From DATAGF01 sp963834875 (GTDB lineage Bacteria > Actinomycetota > Thermoleophilia > Miltoncostaeales > Miltoncostaeaceae): a stretch of 64,000 nt of DNA. The DNA lies in NCBI GenBank assembly GCA_963834875.1, contig CAWIDG010000012.1, positions 1-64,000 on the forward strand. The letters are read 5' to 3'. The notes beneath the pieces are model-generated. The model had not been told where the DNA came from. It searched no databases and saw only the letters and a list, made by a program, of their open reading frames with translations. The first letter of the stretch is position 1; every line of letters starts with the position of its first letter. Shown here in pieces: positions 56,441 through 64,000 of the stretch. Made by a program: the position numbers and the translations under genes.

Positions 56441-56734
56441 ATGCGAGTCCTGCTCACGGTGCAGATTCCCGCCGCCAAGGGTTCGGCCGCTCTGCAGGAC
56501 GGCTCGATGCAGCGCACCATGGAAGAGTTCATGAAGGCGGTTCGTCCTGAGGCCGCCTACTTCGCGCCCGACGACGGGCTTCGGACGGCCCACATCGTCT
56601 TCGACATGCAGGACCCTTCCGACATGCCGCCCCTCCTCGAGCCATTCTTCTCGACGTTCGAGGCGAGCGTCGACCTCACCCCCGTGATGAATGCGGACGA
56701 CCTGATGGCCGGCCTTCAGCGCATCGCCCGGTAG
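56441..56734 (+). CDS. Conserved small protein, family of soil-bacterial unknowns
   Basis: A 97-residue protein with a good ribosome site (AAAGAGAGG about 7 bases before ATG). It opens RVLLTVQIPAAKGSAALQDG and has EEFMKAVRPEAAYFAPDDGL, RTAHIVFDMQDPSDMPPLLE and ASVDLTPVMNADDLMAGLQR. I recognise the pattern of a widespread small ferredoxin-fold-like family in soil bacteria, with no known function (sometimes mislabelled as pantothenate synthetase). Isolated in the gene-poor patch next to tRNA-Asn; a strong terminator follows. Confidence 0.75.
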   Translation: MRVLLTVQIPAAKGSAALQDGSMQRTMEEFMKAVRPEAAYFAPDDGLRTAHIVFDMQDPSDMPPLLEPFFSTFEASVDLTPVMNADDLMAGLQRIAR

Positions 56735-56769
56735 CTTCCCAACCGGCCCGCAGTCACCACGACGCCCGT

Positions 56770-56800
56770 CGGCTCCCGCTGCAGCAGGAACAGCGGGAGC
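56770..56800 (+). terminator. 11-bp perfect hairpin after the small gene
   Basis: GGCTCCCGCTG and CAGCGGGAGCC form an 11-bp perfect stem with a 9-base loop, 36 bases after the stop of the small gene at 56441-56734. Confidence 0.65.
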
Positions 56801-57027
56801 CGCGCGGCCGCTTCTGAAACGGCTTCTTAGACCCGTATGTAGAAATGCCAAGACTGCGGGCTCTAGGCGGGCGCACTTCAAAAAACCGAAGCGGGCGACG
56901 TCGATGGGCACCGCTGCCCGCGGGCGGTTGAAAGGAGACGGGGCCGCGCCCCCGTGGACACGGCCCCCCTTCTGCCAGGGGTCGAACGCCGGCCCCTGTA
57001 CGCCGTACCCATGAACGGCGCACACCC
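56801..57027. other. Non-coding stretch with lower GC
   Basis: No supported gene. It contains A-rich runs (CTTCAAAAAACCGAAG at about 56876) and a hairpin ACGGGG/CCCCGT (56938-56955). Possible decayed sequence of a mobile element. Confidence 0.4.
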
Positions 57028-57145
57028 TTAGCCCTCGCCCGGCAGGAACTCCTCGACCGCGTCGAGGTCGACGAGTGGCCCGAAGCGGGTCTCGCCGATC
57101 GCGGCGTAGTAGACGTCGCCCTCCTTGACACCCCGCTCTCTTCAT
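57028..57145 (-). pseudogene. Fragment of a small protein gene
   Basis: On the minus strand one frame reads GVKEGDVYYAAIGETRFGPL then VDLDAVEEFLPGEG and stop at 57028, a protein-like sequence with normal codon use. There is no start codon in this frame; ATG 57145 (KRAG) lies in the next frame and would join if one base were missing. A DNA fragment resembling a tRNA 3' half lies directly upstream (57161-57191). It may be a remnant. Confidence 0.35.
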
Positions 57146-57160
57146 CGGTCTCGTCGAAAG

Positions 57161-57191
57161 CCCGGAGCCGGGATTCGAACCCCGGACCCCC
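57161..57191 (-). other. tRNA 3'-half fragment (possible attachment-site remnant)
   Basis: The minus strand has CCGGGGTTCGAATCCCGG then CTCCGGG, the T-arm and the 3' acceptor strand of a tRNA, with one surplus G in the T-arm. No matching 5' half (CCCGGAG, D-arm, anticodon arm) is found within 110 bases upstream. It differs from tRNA-Asn at 55530. Such 3' tRNA fragments are often left by integrative elements. Confidence 0.45.
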
Positions 57192-57353
57192 TCGGTGTCG
57201 GTCTCGGCCATCGGCTTCGTTCAGACGCGGCGACCGGGTCGGTCTCCTACCTCCGCCAGCCGGGCGTGACCTCCTCGGCGGAGTGACACAAGAGCGCTTC
57301 GCGCGCCGGCGCGGGGCGGGAGGAGGGGCGCTCAGGGGCGGGCGATGGCCGCC

Positions 57354-58175
57354 TCAGGTGCTCTCGCAGCCCCAGCCGTCGCCGTCGCCGTCGAGACGGT
57401 GCGGATCCGCCCCGACGACCCTGACCGGCCGCCCGATGTCCGCGCAGTCGAGGTCCGTCGATGTCAGCGGCACGCAGGCGCCCGAGTAATTCGGATCGCA
57501 CGCGGCCCGCGACGAGCCGGCCGCCGCGGCCGGCGCCGGGCGCCCGGGGCTCGCGCCGCCGCGGTCCGTGTCGCCGAAGCAGGGCGCGCCCCACAGGCCG
57601 CGGTGAGCCCTGCGGGCCCGGTGCTGCTCGCGGAAGAAGGCCGACGCGTGCCCGAAGCGGACGCCGTCGTACACGTAGACCTTCGCGTGACCGGTGCGGA
57701 CCAGGTCGGCGTTCACCGATCCGGCCGCGCCGGATCGGCCGGGCGCGTAGACGTAGGCGAGCAGGCGCCCGTACCGGTCGCGGCGGTCCTGGGTGTCGTC
57801 CGTGACCAGGCGGACGCTCCGGCCGACCGGGAGCAGGCGCGCAGTGCGCGCGGAGGCCTGCGGGCCGAAGCACTGCACCGGCTTGGAGGGATGCCGGGTC
57901 TCCGGGGTGTCGATGCCGATCAGGCGCACCGGCGTCTCGAAGCCGCCCGAGGCCACCTTGATCGTGTCGCCGTTGACCACGCGGGAGACCGTCCCGGACA
58001 GCGTCACCCCGAGGGCCGGCGACGCCGACGCGCCCATGCAGGCCACGGCGCCCATGGCCAGCAGGAGCCCGACGATCGGGCGGGCGCCGGCGATGCTCCT
58101 GAGCGGCGAGATCACGATCCTGACGGTCGCGGTTCGGCGGCACGCTCTCCCAGTCGGGAGGGCCACCGTGTCCAT
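57354..58175 (-). CDS. Secreted thermonuclease-like protein with excalibur domain
   Basis: About 273 residues from ATG 58175 (a later start is possible). N-terminal hydrophobic segment IVGLLLAMGAVACMGASASP may be a signal peptide or lipobox. The staphylococcal nuclease domain (about 57-180) has GTVSRVVNGDTIKV, RLIGIDTPETRHPSKPVQCF and RYGRLLAYVYAPGRSG, GHAKVYVYDG. The C-terminal excalibur domain (about 225-273) has DLDCADIGRPV and LDGDGDGWGCE, a calcium-binding loop. A secreted calcium-dependent nuclease for DNA/RNA scavenging or wall turnover. Confidence 0.85.
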   Translation of the reverse strand: MDTVALPTGRACRRTATVRIVISPLRSIAGARPIVGLLLAMGAVACMGASASPALGVTLSGTVSRVVNGDTIKVASGGFETPVRLIGIDTPETRHPSKPVQCFGPQASARTARLLPVGRSVRLVTDDTQDRRDRYGRLLAYVYAPGRSGAAGSVNADLVRTGHAKVYVYDGVRFGHASAFFREQHRARRAHRGLWGAPCFGDTDRGGASPGRPAPAAAAGSSRAACDPNYSGACVPLTSTDLDCADIGRPVRVVGADPHRLDGDGDGWGCEST

Positions 58176-58241
58176 CGGCCGTTTTCGGGAGAGACTTGAC
58201 CCTGGGATCGCCTGCCCGATCCAGCTCAAGAGGAGGGCGTC

Positions 58242-59642
58242 ATGGGTGAACGTGAACTGCTGTCCGCGACGGCCGCGCACGCCGCGACCTACCTCGAGTC
58301 CCTCCCGGAGCGGCCGGTCGAGGCGGGCCGTGGCGCCTCCGAGGCGCGCGCGGCCCTCCCCTCCACGCTGCCCGACGACCCCGTGGACCCCCTCCTGGTG
58401 CTCGAGGAGCTGGTCGCCGATGCCGAGCCGGGGATCACCGCGATGGGCTCGCCGCGCTACTTCGGCTTCGTCATCGGGGGCGCGCTTCCGGCTGCCCTCG
58501 CCGCGGACTGGATGGCGGCGACGTGGGACCAGAACGCGGGCCTCGCCAGCCCGACGCCCGCGGTCGCGGCGATCGAGGAGATCGCAGGCGCCTGGGTCCT
58601 CGACCTCCTCGGCCTGCCGGACGACGCCTCGTTCGCGTTCGTCACCGGTTGCCAGATGGCGCACGTGACGGCGCTGGCGGCTGCCAGGCACCGCGTGCTG
58701 GCCGACGCCGGCTGGGACGTGGAGCGCGACGGCCTCGTGGGCGCGCCCCCCGTCCGGGTCCTCGTCAGCCAGGAGCATCACGTGACCGTCGACCGCGCGC
58801 TGCGCTTCCTCGGGCTCGGCACCGCCTGCGCCGAGGTCGTGACGGCCGACGAGCGCGGCGCGATGCGCTCGGACGCGCTCGCGCGCGCGCTGCGCGCGCC
58901 GGACGGCCCCACCATCGTGTGCGCCCAGGCCGGCGACGTGAACACCGGGGCCGTCGATCCGCTGGACGAGATCTGCGATGCCGCTGAACAGGCCGGGGCG
59001 TGGGTGCACGTGGATGGCGCGTTCGGGCTCTGGGCGAGCGCGAGCCCGCGGCGGCGCGGGCTCCTGCGCGGCTGCGAGCGGGCCCGGTCGTGGGCGACTG
59101 ACGCCCACAAGTGGCTGAACGTGCCGTACGACTGCGGGATCGCCGTCGTCGCCGATCGCGAGGCCCACCGGCGGGCCATGGCGGTCGAGGCGAGCTACCT
59201 CCAGCAGGGGGAGCCGGTGCGCGAGCCGCTGGACTGGAACCCGGAATTCTCGCGCCGGGCGCGGTCGCTGCCGGTCTACGCGGCGCTGCGCTCGCTGGGT
59301 CGCAGCGGCGTGGCCGAGCTGGTGGACCGGCTCTGCGCGTGCGCCGAGCGCTTCGCCGTCCGGCTCGGCGCCGAGCCCGGGCTGGAGGTGGTCGCCCAGG
59401 GGCTCAACCAGGTGCTCGTGCGACCGCGCGGCCGCGCCGGCGTCACCGACCGGCTCGTCGCCCAGATCCAGCGCGACGGCACGTGCTGGACCAGCGCCAC
59501 CACCTGGCGCGACGCGCGATGCATGCGCGTCTCGGTGTGCAACTGGCGGACCACGACCGCTGATGTGGACCGCTCGGTCGAGGCGATCGCGCGCGCGTTC
59601 CAGGCGGAGGTGGCTGACGGAGCGGCGACGACCGAGGGCTGA
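58242..59642 (+). CDS. PLP-dependent decarboxylase (aromatic/glutamate-type)
   Basis: A 466-residue group II decarboxylase. It has GSPRYFGFVIGGALPAALAA, MAATWDQNAGLASPTPAVAA, FVTGCQMAHVTALAAARHRV, VHVDGAFGLWASASP, and the PLP lysine near K290 in SWATDAHKWLNVPYDCG. The C-terminal part has TCWTSATTWRDARCMRVSVC then NWRTTTADVDRSVEAI. The family includes aromatic-amino-acid, glutamate and 2,4-diaminobutyrate decarboxylases; the substrate is not clear. AAGAGGAGGGCGTC before the ATG is a strong ribosome site. Confidence 0.9.
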   Translation: MGERELLSATAAHAATYLESLPERPVEAGRGASEARAALPSTLPDDPVDPLLVLEELVADAEPGITAMGSPRYFGFVIGGALPAALAADWMAATWDQNAGLASPTPAVAAIEEIAGAWVLDLLGLPDDASFAFVTGCQMAHVTALAAARHRVLADAGWDVERDGLVGAPPVRVLVSQEHHVTVDRALRFLGLGTACAEVVTADERGAMRSDALARALRAPDGPTIVCAQAGDVNTGAVDPLDEICDAAEQAGAWVHVDGAFGLWASASPRRRGLLRGCERARSWATDAHKWLNVPYDCGIAVVADREAHRRAMAVEASYLQQGEPVREPLDWNPEFSRRARSLPVYAALRSLGRSGVAELVDRLCACAERFAVRLGAEPGLEVVAQGLNQVLVRPRGRAGVTDRLVAQIQRDGTCWTSATTWRDARCMRVSVCNWRTTTADVDRSVEAIARAFQAEVADGAATTEG

Positions 59643-59735
59643 GCGCCGCGCCGTCGCTCACCGCCCAAGTTCAGGGACCGACCTCGGGGAGCTCCCCGAG
59701 GCGGCGGGACGGGGCGCCCTCCTACGGTCACGGCG

Positions 59736-59942
59736 ATGACCGGCCAAGCCCCCCGAGACGATCGCGTGCTCACCGTGCGGCTCGACCTGAACCTCGACCG
59801 CGAGCCGATCTGCGGGCGGCTGCGCACAGAGCGGGGCGCCGACGAGCGGTTCGTGGGCTGGCTCGGCTTCGTCAACGCGTTGAAGCGGTTGCACGACTCC
59901 GAGCACCGTCGGCCGACCCGGTGGACCCGGGGCGTGACGTGA
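59736..59942 (+). CDS. Small conserved protein upstream of a sigma factor
   Basis: A 68-residue protein. VLTVRLDLNLDREPICGRLR then ERFVGWLGFVNALKRL resembles a recurring actinobacterial small protein in which a polar N-terminus leads to GWL..(V/L).AL. It overlaps the sigma factor start by 7 bases and is probably co-expressed with it. Function unknown. Confidence 0.55.
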   Translation: MTGQAPRDDRVLTVRLDLNLDREPICGRLRTERGADERFVGWLGFVNALKRLHDSEHRRPTRWTRGVT

Positions 59943-60598
59943 CCCCCATCGAGCGCGAGCTCGAGCGGCATCGGCCGGAGCTCACCGGCTACTGTCGTCG
60001 CATGCTCGGCTCGCCCACCGAGGCCGAGGACGCGGTGCAGGACACGATGGTGCGGGCCTGGCGTGGCCTCGGCCGCCTCGAGCGCAGGGGGACGCTGCGC
60101 GCGTGGCTGTACCGCATCGCCACCAACGTCTGCGTCGACATGCTGAACGGCAGGGCGCGGAGTGCCCACCCGATGGGCCTCGCGCCGACCTGGAGCGAGC
60201 GCGCTCCGGACCGTCTCGTCGCGCCGGAGGGCGACCCGGCCGAGCTCGCGGCCTCGCGCGAGACCGTCCGCCTCGCGCTCGGCGCCGCGCTCCGGCACCT
60301 CTCCCCACGCCAGCGGGCGGCGCTCATCCTCTGCGAGGTGCTCCGCTGGCGGGCGGGCGAGGTCGCCGAGCTCCTCGAGACCAGCGTCGCCTCCGTGAAC
60401 AGCGCGCTTCAGCGCGCGCGGGCGGCGCTCGCGGCCACGGGCATCAGCGCGGCCGACCCCGCCCCGCCGCTGGACGCATCCGCCCGGGCGCTGCTGGCCC
60501 GCTGCCTCGACGCCTTCGAGCGCGACGACGTGCACGGGCTCGCCCGCCTCCTGCAGGAGGACGTCGCGCGGTCGACGCCGGTCGCGCTCGCGGCCTGA
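59936..60598 (+). CDS. ECF sigma factor, C-terminally shortened
   Basis: 220 residues from GTG 59936 (TPIERELERHRPELTGYCRR); an in-frame ATG lies earlier. Sigma2 has RRMLGSPTEAEDAVQDTMVR and AWRGLGRLERRGTLRAWLYR, then IATNVCVDMLNGRARS; sigma4 has HLSPRQRAALILCEVLRWRA, GEVAELLETSVASVNSALQR. The following LDAFERDDVHGLARLLQEDV is the start of a SnoaL-like extension of the SigG/SigJ group, which normally runs about 110 residues further, but a stop follows. The methyltransferase ATG overlaps it. Either a real shortened form or a deletion/fusion product. Confidence 0.88.
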   Translation, partial: DVTPIERELERHRPELTGYCRRMLGSPTEAEDAVQDTMVRAWRGLGRLERRGTLRAWLYRIATNVCVDMLNGRARSAHPMGLAPTWSERAPDRLVAPEGDPAELAASRETVRLALGAALRHLSPRQRAALILCEVLRWRAGEVAELLETSVASVNSALQRARAALAATGISAADPAPPLDASARALLARCLDAFERDDVHGLARLLQEDVARSTPVALAA

Positions 60599-61326
60599 TG
60601 AGCGCCGACGACTCGATCCCCGGCGGGCCGATGCGCTCACGGCGCGGCATCGGCGACATCATCGTCAGCAGCAGGCCCTATGACGAGTACCTGGCGATGT
60701 TCGGGCTGGAGGAGCGCGAGGTCCTCTCCGGGGCGGTGCTCGACTGCCCGGGCGGAGCCGGGCCCTTCGCCGCGACCGTGCGCGCCCGGGGCGGCGAGGC
60801 GGTCAGCGCCGACCCGGCCTACGCGCTCCCGCGGGCCGAGATCCTGGCCCAGACCCGCGCGGGCCTGGACCACGCCATTCGCTACCTGGAGGAGAACCGG
60901 GCCTCGTACGTCTGGACCTTCTTCTCGTCCCTCGACGACCTGCGCGATCGCCGCCTCGCGGCGCTCGAGGAGTTCGCCGGCGACTTCACGGGCCCGGACC
61001 CCCGCTACGTGGTCGCCGCCCTTCCAAGCCTGCCCTTCGACGACAGCGCGTTCCGGCTCGTGCTCTCGGCGTTCCTCCTCTTCGCCTACCCGGATCACGT
61101 CGACGAGGCCGCCCACGAGCGGGCGCTCCGCGAGCTGGCGCGCGTCGCGCGGGAGGAGGTGCGCCTGTTCCCGCTCATCGACACCTCCTACGTGCGCCAC
61201 CCCGCGGTCGACGACCTGCGCCGGCGCCTCGCGGCCGGAGGCGTCGACAGCGAGGTGCGGCGGCTCGACTACGAGCTTCAGCGCGGCGGGAACGAGGTGC
61301 TGATCCTCAGGCCGCCGCGGCCTTGA
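60598..61326 (+). CDS. SAM-dependent methyltransferase-like protein
   Basis: A 242-residue protein. Motif I appears as VLDCPGGAGPFAATVRARGG, then SADPAYALPRAEILAQTRAG. Motif IV-like PSLPFDDSAFRLVLSAFLLF, and RALRELARVAREEVRLFPLI. DCPGG replaces the usual DLGCG, but the overall pattern recurs in a small group of actinobacterial methyltransferases. The ATG overlaps the sigma factor stop (TGATG). The last 20 bases overlap the convergent CYTH gene. Confidence 0.8.
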   Translation: MSADDSIPGGPMRSRRGIGDIIVSSRPYDEYLAMFGLEEREVLSGAVLDCPGGAGPFAATVRARGGEAVSADPAYALPRAEILAQTRAGLDHAIRYLEENRASYVWTFFSSLDDLRDRRLAALEEFAGDFTGPDPRYVVAALPSLPFDDSAFRLVLSAFLLFAYPDHVDEAAHERALRELARVAREEVRLFPLIDTSYVRHPAVDDLRRRLAAGGVDSEVRRLDYELQRGGNEVLILRPPRP

Positions 61327-62089
61327 GCTCCTTCGAGAAGAAGTTCAGGGCGGTGCGGGTCTTGGTCTGCTGCTTGCCGCTGAGGTCGATCCCGCGCTCG
61401 GTGAGGAAGGCCCTCGTCTCGAGGGCGACGGGCAGCGCCTCGCCCGGGGCGCACTTGGTCGAGAGCTCGAGGATCCGCGCCCCGTCGGGGTAGAGCCACA
61501 GCTCGGCGACCAGCCTGCGGCCGAGCGTCTTCGGCGACATCTTCAGCTTGAGGAGCGGGATCGGGCCGAGCACCGCGAGGTCCGCGAACGTGACGCCCTT
61601 GGGGGCGTGCTCCTCGAACAGCGCGCGCTGCTCCTTGCTGAACAGCTTGCGCAGCGGGCGCTCGCCGGCCACCGTCGCCTTGACCGCATCGCGGTCCTTT
61701 GGCGCGCCCTTGAGCGACCCCGAGCAGACGAAGCCCTCGGGCATCGCGTCCACCTCGACCCCGAACATCGCCGACGTCCGCAGCTTCGCCGGCAGCTCGT
61801 TCGGCACGACCGGCCGCAGCTTCACCACGGTGTCGTCCCCCTTGCCCTGGACGCGCCGCGCCCGGACGACGACGCCGGCGCCGTCGAGCGCGAGGTCGGG
61901 CGTGTCGAAGAAGAAGACCTGCCGGATCTGGGCGTCGAGCGGGTCCATGCCGAGAGAGCTGACGGCCGAGCGCTGGTTGGACTCGGGGATCGTGAGCTTG
62001 AGCTCGACGCTGTCGGCACCCTTCATCAGCCCGAGCAGCTCCCGGAGGCGGTCGTCGAGGATGGGTCGGACGGGCGCGGGGCGTGCCAT
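61307..62089 (-). CDS. CYTH-domain protein
   Basis: A 260-residue protein from ATG 62089, with AGGAG about 8 bases upstream. The N-terminal strand VELKLTIPESNQRSAVSSLG, FFDTPDLALDGAGVVVRARR, DDTVVKLRPVVP, LKLKMSPKTLGRRLVAELWL and ILELSTKCAPGEALPVALET give alternating charged strands of the CYTH tunnel fold, which binds triphosphates or polyphosphate. Relatives include class IV adenylate cyclases, thiamine triphosphatases and inorganic triphosphatases. No CHAD domain. The exact substrate is unknown. Confidence 0.75.
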   Translation of the reverse strand: MARPAPVRPILDDRLRELLGLMKGADSVELKLTIPESNQRSAVSSLGMDPLDAQIRQVFFFDTPDLALDGAGVVVRARRVQGKGDDTVVKLRPVVPNELPAKLRTSAMFGVEVDAMPEGFVCSGSLKGAPKDRDAVKATVAGERPLRKLFSKEQRALFEEHAPKGVTFADLAVLGPIPLLKLKMSPKTLGRRLVAELWLYPDGARILELSTKCAPGEALPVALETRAFLTERGIDLSGKQQTKTRTALNFFSKELKAAAA

Positions 62090-62176
62090 GGGACGGCTCC
62101 TGTTCGGTGAGGCGGTCATCCTACGGCGCGGCGCCCCGGACGCCACCCCCGCCCGGGATCGGGGATACTCCCAGCG

Positions 62177-62644
62177 TTGGACCCGCTGCTGCGCAAGCTC
62201 AACCTCAAGGACGAGCCCGAGATCGTGGTGCTCGGCGCGCCCGAGGCGCTGCGGCCGGTCCTCGAGCGGTTCGCCGAGGACGTCGGCGTGCGGACGACGC
62301 TCGCCCCGGGCGCAGCATTCGTGCTCGCCTTCGTGCGCACCGCCGCCGACATCGCGGAGCGGGCGCAGCAGGTCGCCGCGTCGACGGAGGGCGACGGCAA
62401 GGTCTGGATGGCCTACCCGAAGAAGTCCTCGCCCCTGCACGATCCCGAGGTCAGCCGCGACGAGAGCTGGGAGCCGATGGGCGCCGCGGGCTTCGAGGGC
62501 GTGCGCCAGGTCGCGATCGACGACGACTGGTCGGCGCTCCGCTTCCGCCGGGTGGAGCACATCGGGCGCCTGACGCGCGACCCGTCGCGCGCGATGACCG
62601 GGGAGGGCCGGCGGCGCACGACCGGGGGCCGCCGGCCGGCATGA
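62177..62644 (+). CDS. DUF3052-like conserved protein
   Basis: A 155-residue protein from TTG 62177. It reads DPLLRKLNLKDEPEIVVLGA, GKVWMAYPKKSSPLHDPEVS, ESWEPMGAAGFEGVRQVAID and DDWSALRFRRVEHIGRLTRD. The tripartite pattern (strand, WxxYPK, GxxxVxxVAIDxDWSALRF) resembles a family of unknown function, close in layout to actinobacterial DUF3052 proteins. A long disordered tail follows. A TACTCC box lies at 62166-62171. The role is unknown. Confidence 0.7.
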   Translation: MDPLLRKLNLKDEPEIVVLGAPEALRPVLERFAEDVGVRTTLAPGAAFVLAFVRTAADIAERAQQVAASTEGDGKVWMAYPKKSSPLHDPEVSRDESWEPMGAAGFEGVRQVAIDDDWSALRFRRVEHIGRLTRDPSRAMTGEGRRRTTGGRRPA

Positions 62645-62663
62645 GTCCGGCGGCGCGGCCGCC

Positions 62664-63976
62664 ATGACCGATCCACGCCGGGCCCTCCCTCGGTCGACGC
62701 CGTCTTGCGCCGGGAGGACATGGCCGGCCTCCTCGCCCGCGCGCCGCGCGCGGCCGTCGTTGACGCGGTCCGCGACGCGCTCGCCGGCCGTCGGCACCGG
62801 GGAGCCGGCGCGGAGGGCCTCGCGGACGAGGTCGCGGCCGCCCTGCGACCCTCGCTTGCGGCGGGTCGTCAACGCCACCGGGGTGATCCTCCACACCAAC
62901 CTGGGCCGGGCGCCGCTCGCGGCCGAGGCGGTCGACGCGGCCGTGGCGGCCGCGCGCTACGCGACGCTCGAGTGGGACCCGGCCACCGGCGGGAGGGGGT
63001 CGCGCCAGGACCATCTCGCCGGCCACCTGCGCGCCCTCACGGGCGCCGAGTCGGCCTGCGTGGCGACCTCGAACGCCGCGGCCGTCCTCCTCGCGCTGGT
63101 CGCCCTCGGTGGCGGCGGCGAGGTGATCGTCTCGCGCGGCCAGCTCGTCGAGATCGGCGGCGGCTTCCGGGTGCCCGAGGTGCTGGAGGCATCCGGGTGC
63201 CGCCTGGTGGAGGTGGGCACGACCAACCGCACGCGCGCCGCCGACTACGAGCGGGCGATCGGCCCGGACACCCGGGCGATCCTGCGCGTGCACGCCTCGA
63301 ACTTCCGCGTCGTCGGATTCGCCGAGGAGGCGCCGATCGAGGAGCTCGCGGGCCTCGCGAGAGAGCGGGGCCTCGCGCTGGTGGACGACCTCGGCAGCGG
63401 GGTCCTGCGGCCCGATGCGGCGGTGGCGGGCGAGCCGGACGCCGCGGCGAGCGTCGCGGCAGGCTGCGACCTCGTGGCCTTCAGCGCCGACAAGCTGATC
63501 GGCGGGCCGCAGGCGGGCATCTCGTGGGGACCGCGGCCTCGGTGGAGCGCGCCCGCTCCCACCCGCTGATGCGGGCGCTGCGTCCCGACAAGCTCATCCT
63601 CGCGGCGCTCGAGGCCACGCTGGCGCTCCACCGCGACCCGCGGCTCGCGCGCGCGCGCATCCCCGCCCTCCGGGCGCTCCACCGGGCGCGACCGGAGCGG
63701 CGGGCCCGGGCCGAGCGCCTGGCGGGCGCCGTCGGCGGGGAGGTCGTGGCCACGGTCGGCCGCATGGGGGGAGGAGCGCTCCCGCTCGCCGAGCTCCCGA
63801 GCTTCGCCGCGGCGCTCGACGCGCCCGATCCCGAGGCGCTCGCGGCGGCCCTACGCGCGGGCGATCCCGCCGTGGCGAGCCGGCTCAGGGACGGGCGCGT
63901 GCTGCTCGACGTGCTGGCGCTCGGCGACGAGGACCTCGCCTCCCTGCCCGCCCTCGTCGCCGAGGCGCGCCGGTGA
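62664..63976 (+). CDS. selA: L-seryl-tRNA(Sec) selenium transferase (three frame breaks)
   Basis: About 437 residues. Converts Ser-tRNA(Sec) to Sec-tRNA(Sec) with selenophosphate. The ATG 62664 frame (DPRRALP) changes at about 62690 to VLRREDMAGLLARAPRAAVV, again at about 62861 (one extra T in CTTGCGG) to RRVVNATGVILHTNLGRAPL, and at about 63521 (missing C) to VGTAASVERARSHPLMRALR. PLP lysine in AFSADKLIGGPQAG. The motifs NATGVILHTNLGR and DDLGSGV are diagnostic. The stop overlaps the selB start (GTGA). The presence of selB right after supports a functional selenocysteine system. Confidence 0.93.
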
Positions 63977-64000
63977 GCACGCCGCTGGTCCTCGGCACCG
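63973..64000 (+). CDS. selB: Selenocysteine-specific elongation factor, N-terminal start (runs off window)
   Basis: Only nine codons are present, GTG then STPLVLGT, overlapping the selA stop. STPLVLGT matches the N-terminal beginning of SelB before its GTP-binding GHIDHGKT loop. The position right after selA makes the call likely; the rest of the gene lies outside. Confidence 0.75.

Noticed and set aside
56954..57031. 25-codon frame starting GTG after AAAGGAGA
   Set aside because: The spacing of about 16 bases from the ribosome-site-like sequence is too long, the peptide has no homologues I recognise, and it opposes another fragment.
55751..57211. Single 486-codon minus-strand frame through the tRNA-flanked patch
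   Set aside because: Only its last 88 codons look protein-like and have a proper start; the rest crosses hairpins, the antisense of a real gene and a tRNA fragment.
57161..57290. Complete tRNA or tRNA-Sec on the minus strand
   Set aside because: Only the T-arm and 3' acceptor strand are present; no matching 5' acceptor, D-arm or anticodon arm can be folded upstream, and no TCA anticodon loop is found.

Overview
The window is a chromosomal segment from a very GC-rich bacterium with dense, often overlapping genes. It most likely belongs to Actinomycetota, class Thermoleophilia (Solirubrobacterales/Gaiellales type). Reasons are an F420-type luciferase-like oxidoreductase, a secreted sugar dehydrogenase with the Ig-like basic C-terminal tail common in that class, actinobacterial small proteins, and many genes whose start lies 6-9 bases after a TANNNT -10 box with no Shine-Dalgarno sequence. 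The class assignment is inference.

Layout. (1) 1-6169, minus strand: leucine/isoleucine operon leuA-leuC-leuD-leuB-ilvE-cimA, with a 164-bp inverted-repeat element between leuA and leuC. (2) 6415-8788, plus: secreted AMIN/Gmad2 protein and secreted sugar dehydrogenase. (3) 8796-13151, minus: ilvN-ilvC-class V aminotransferase-serA. (4) 13252-15233: two-component system, then a tandem-repeat patch. (5) 15370-21016, minus: F420-type oxidoreductase, ATP-dependent DNA ligase, gatCAB. (6) 21047-24233: CopC-CopD membrane protein, an anchored extracellular protein, heme A synthase, DksA-like protein. (7) 24325-34012: ABC exporter, O-methyltransferase, peptidoglycan hydrolase, quinone reductase, M42 peptidase, rhomboid protease and small proteins. 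(8) 34224-38880: glutamate synthase large subunit without gltD. (9) 39111-42703: osmoprotectant ABC transporter whose binding-protein gene is heavily frameshifted, then an AbrB/PIN toxin-antitoxin pair. (10) 43377-53796: ABC-F protein, RNase D, stress protein, HD and Ppx/GppA proteins, SUI1, cysH-cysC, PHP phosphoesterase, oligoendopeptidase F. (11) 53822-57353: zinc-ribbon protein, XRE regulator, methyltransferase, tRNA-Asn, then a gene-poor hairpin-rich patch ending in a tRNA 3'-half fragment. (12) 57354-64000: nuclease, PLP decarboxylase, ECF sigma factor, methyltransferase, CYTH protein, selA and the start of selB, showing a selenocysteine pathway.

Functionally the window carries much of branched-chain amino acid and serine synthesis (no acetolactate synthase large subunit here), nitrogen assimilation, sulfate reduction, Glu/Asp-tRNA amidation, osmoprotection and selenocysteine formation.

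About twenty genes contain single-base frame breaks inside otherwise well-conserved proteins, roughly one per 3 kb. This looks like consensus sequence error more than gene decay, except perhaps in the osmoprotectant-binding protein gene. Such genes are given as one feature spanning the whole gene, and the break is described.
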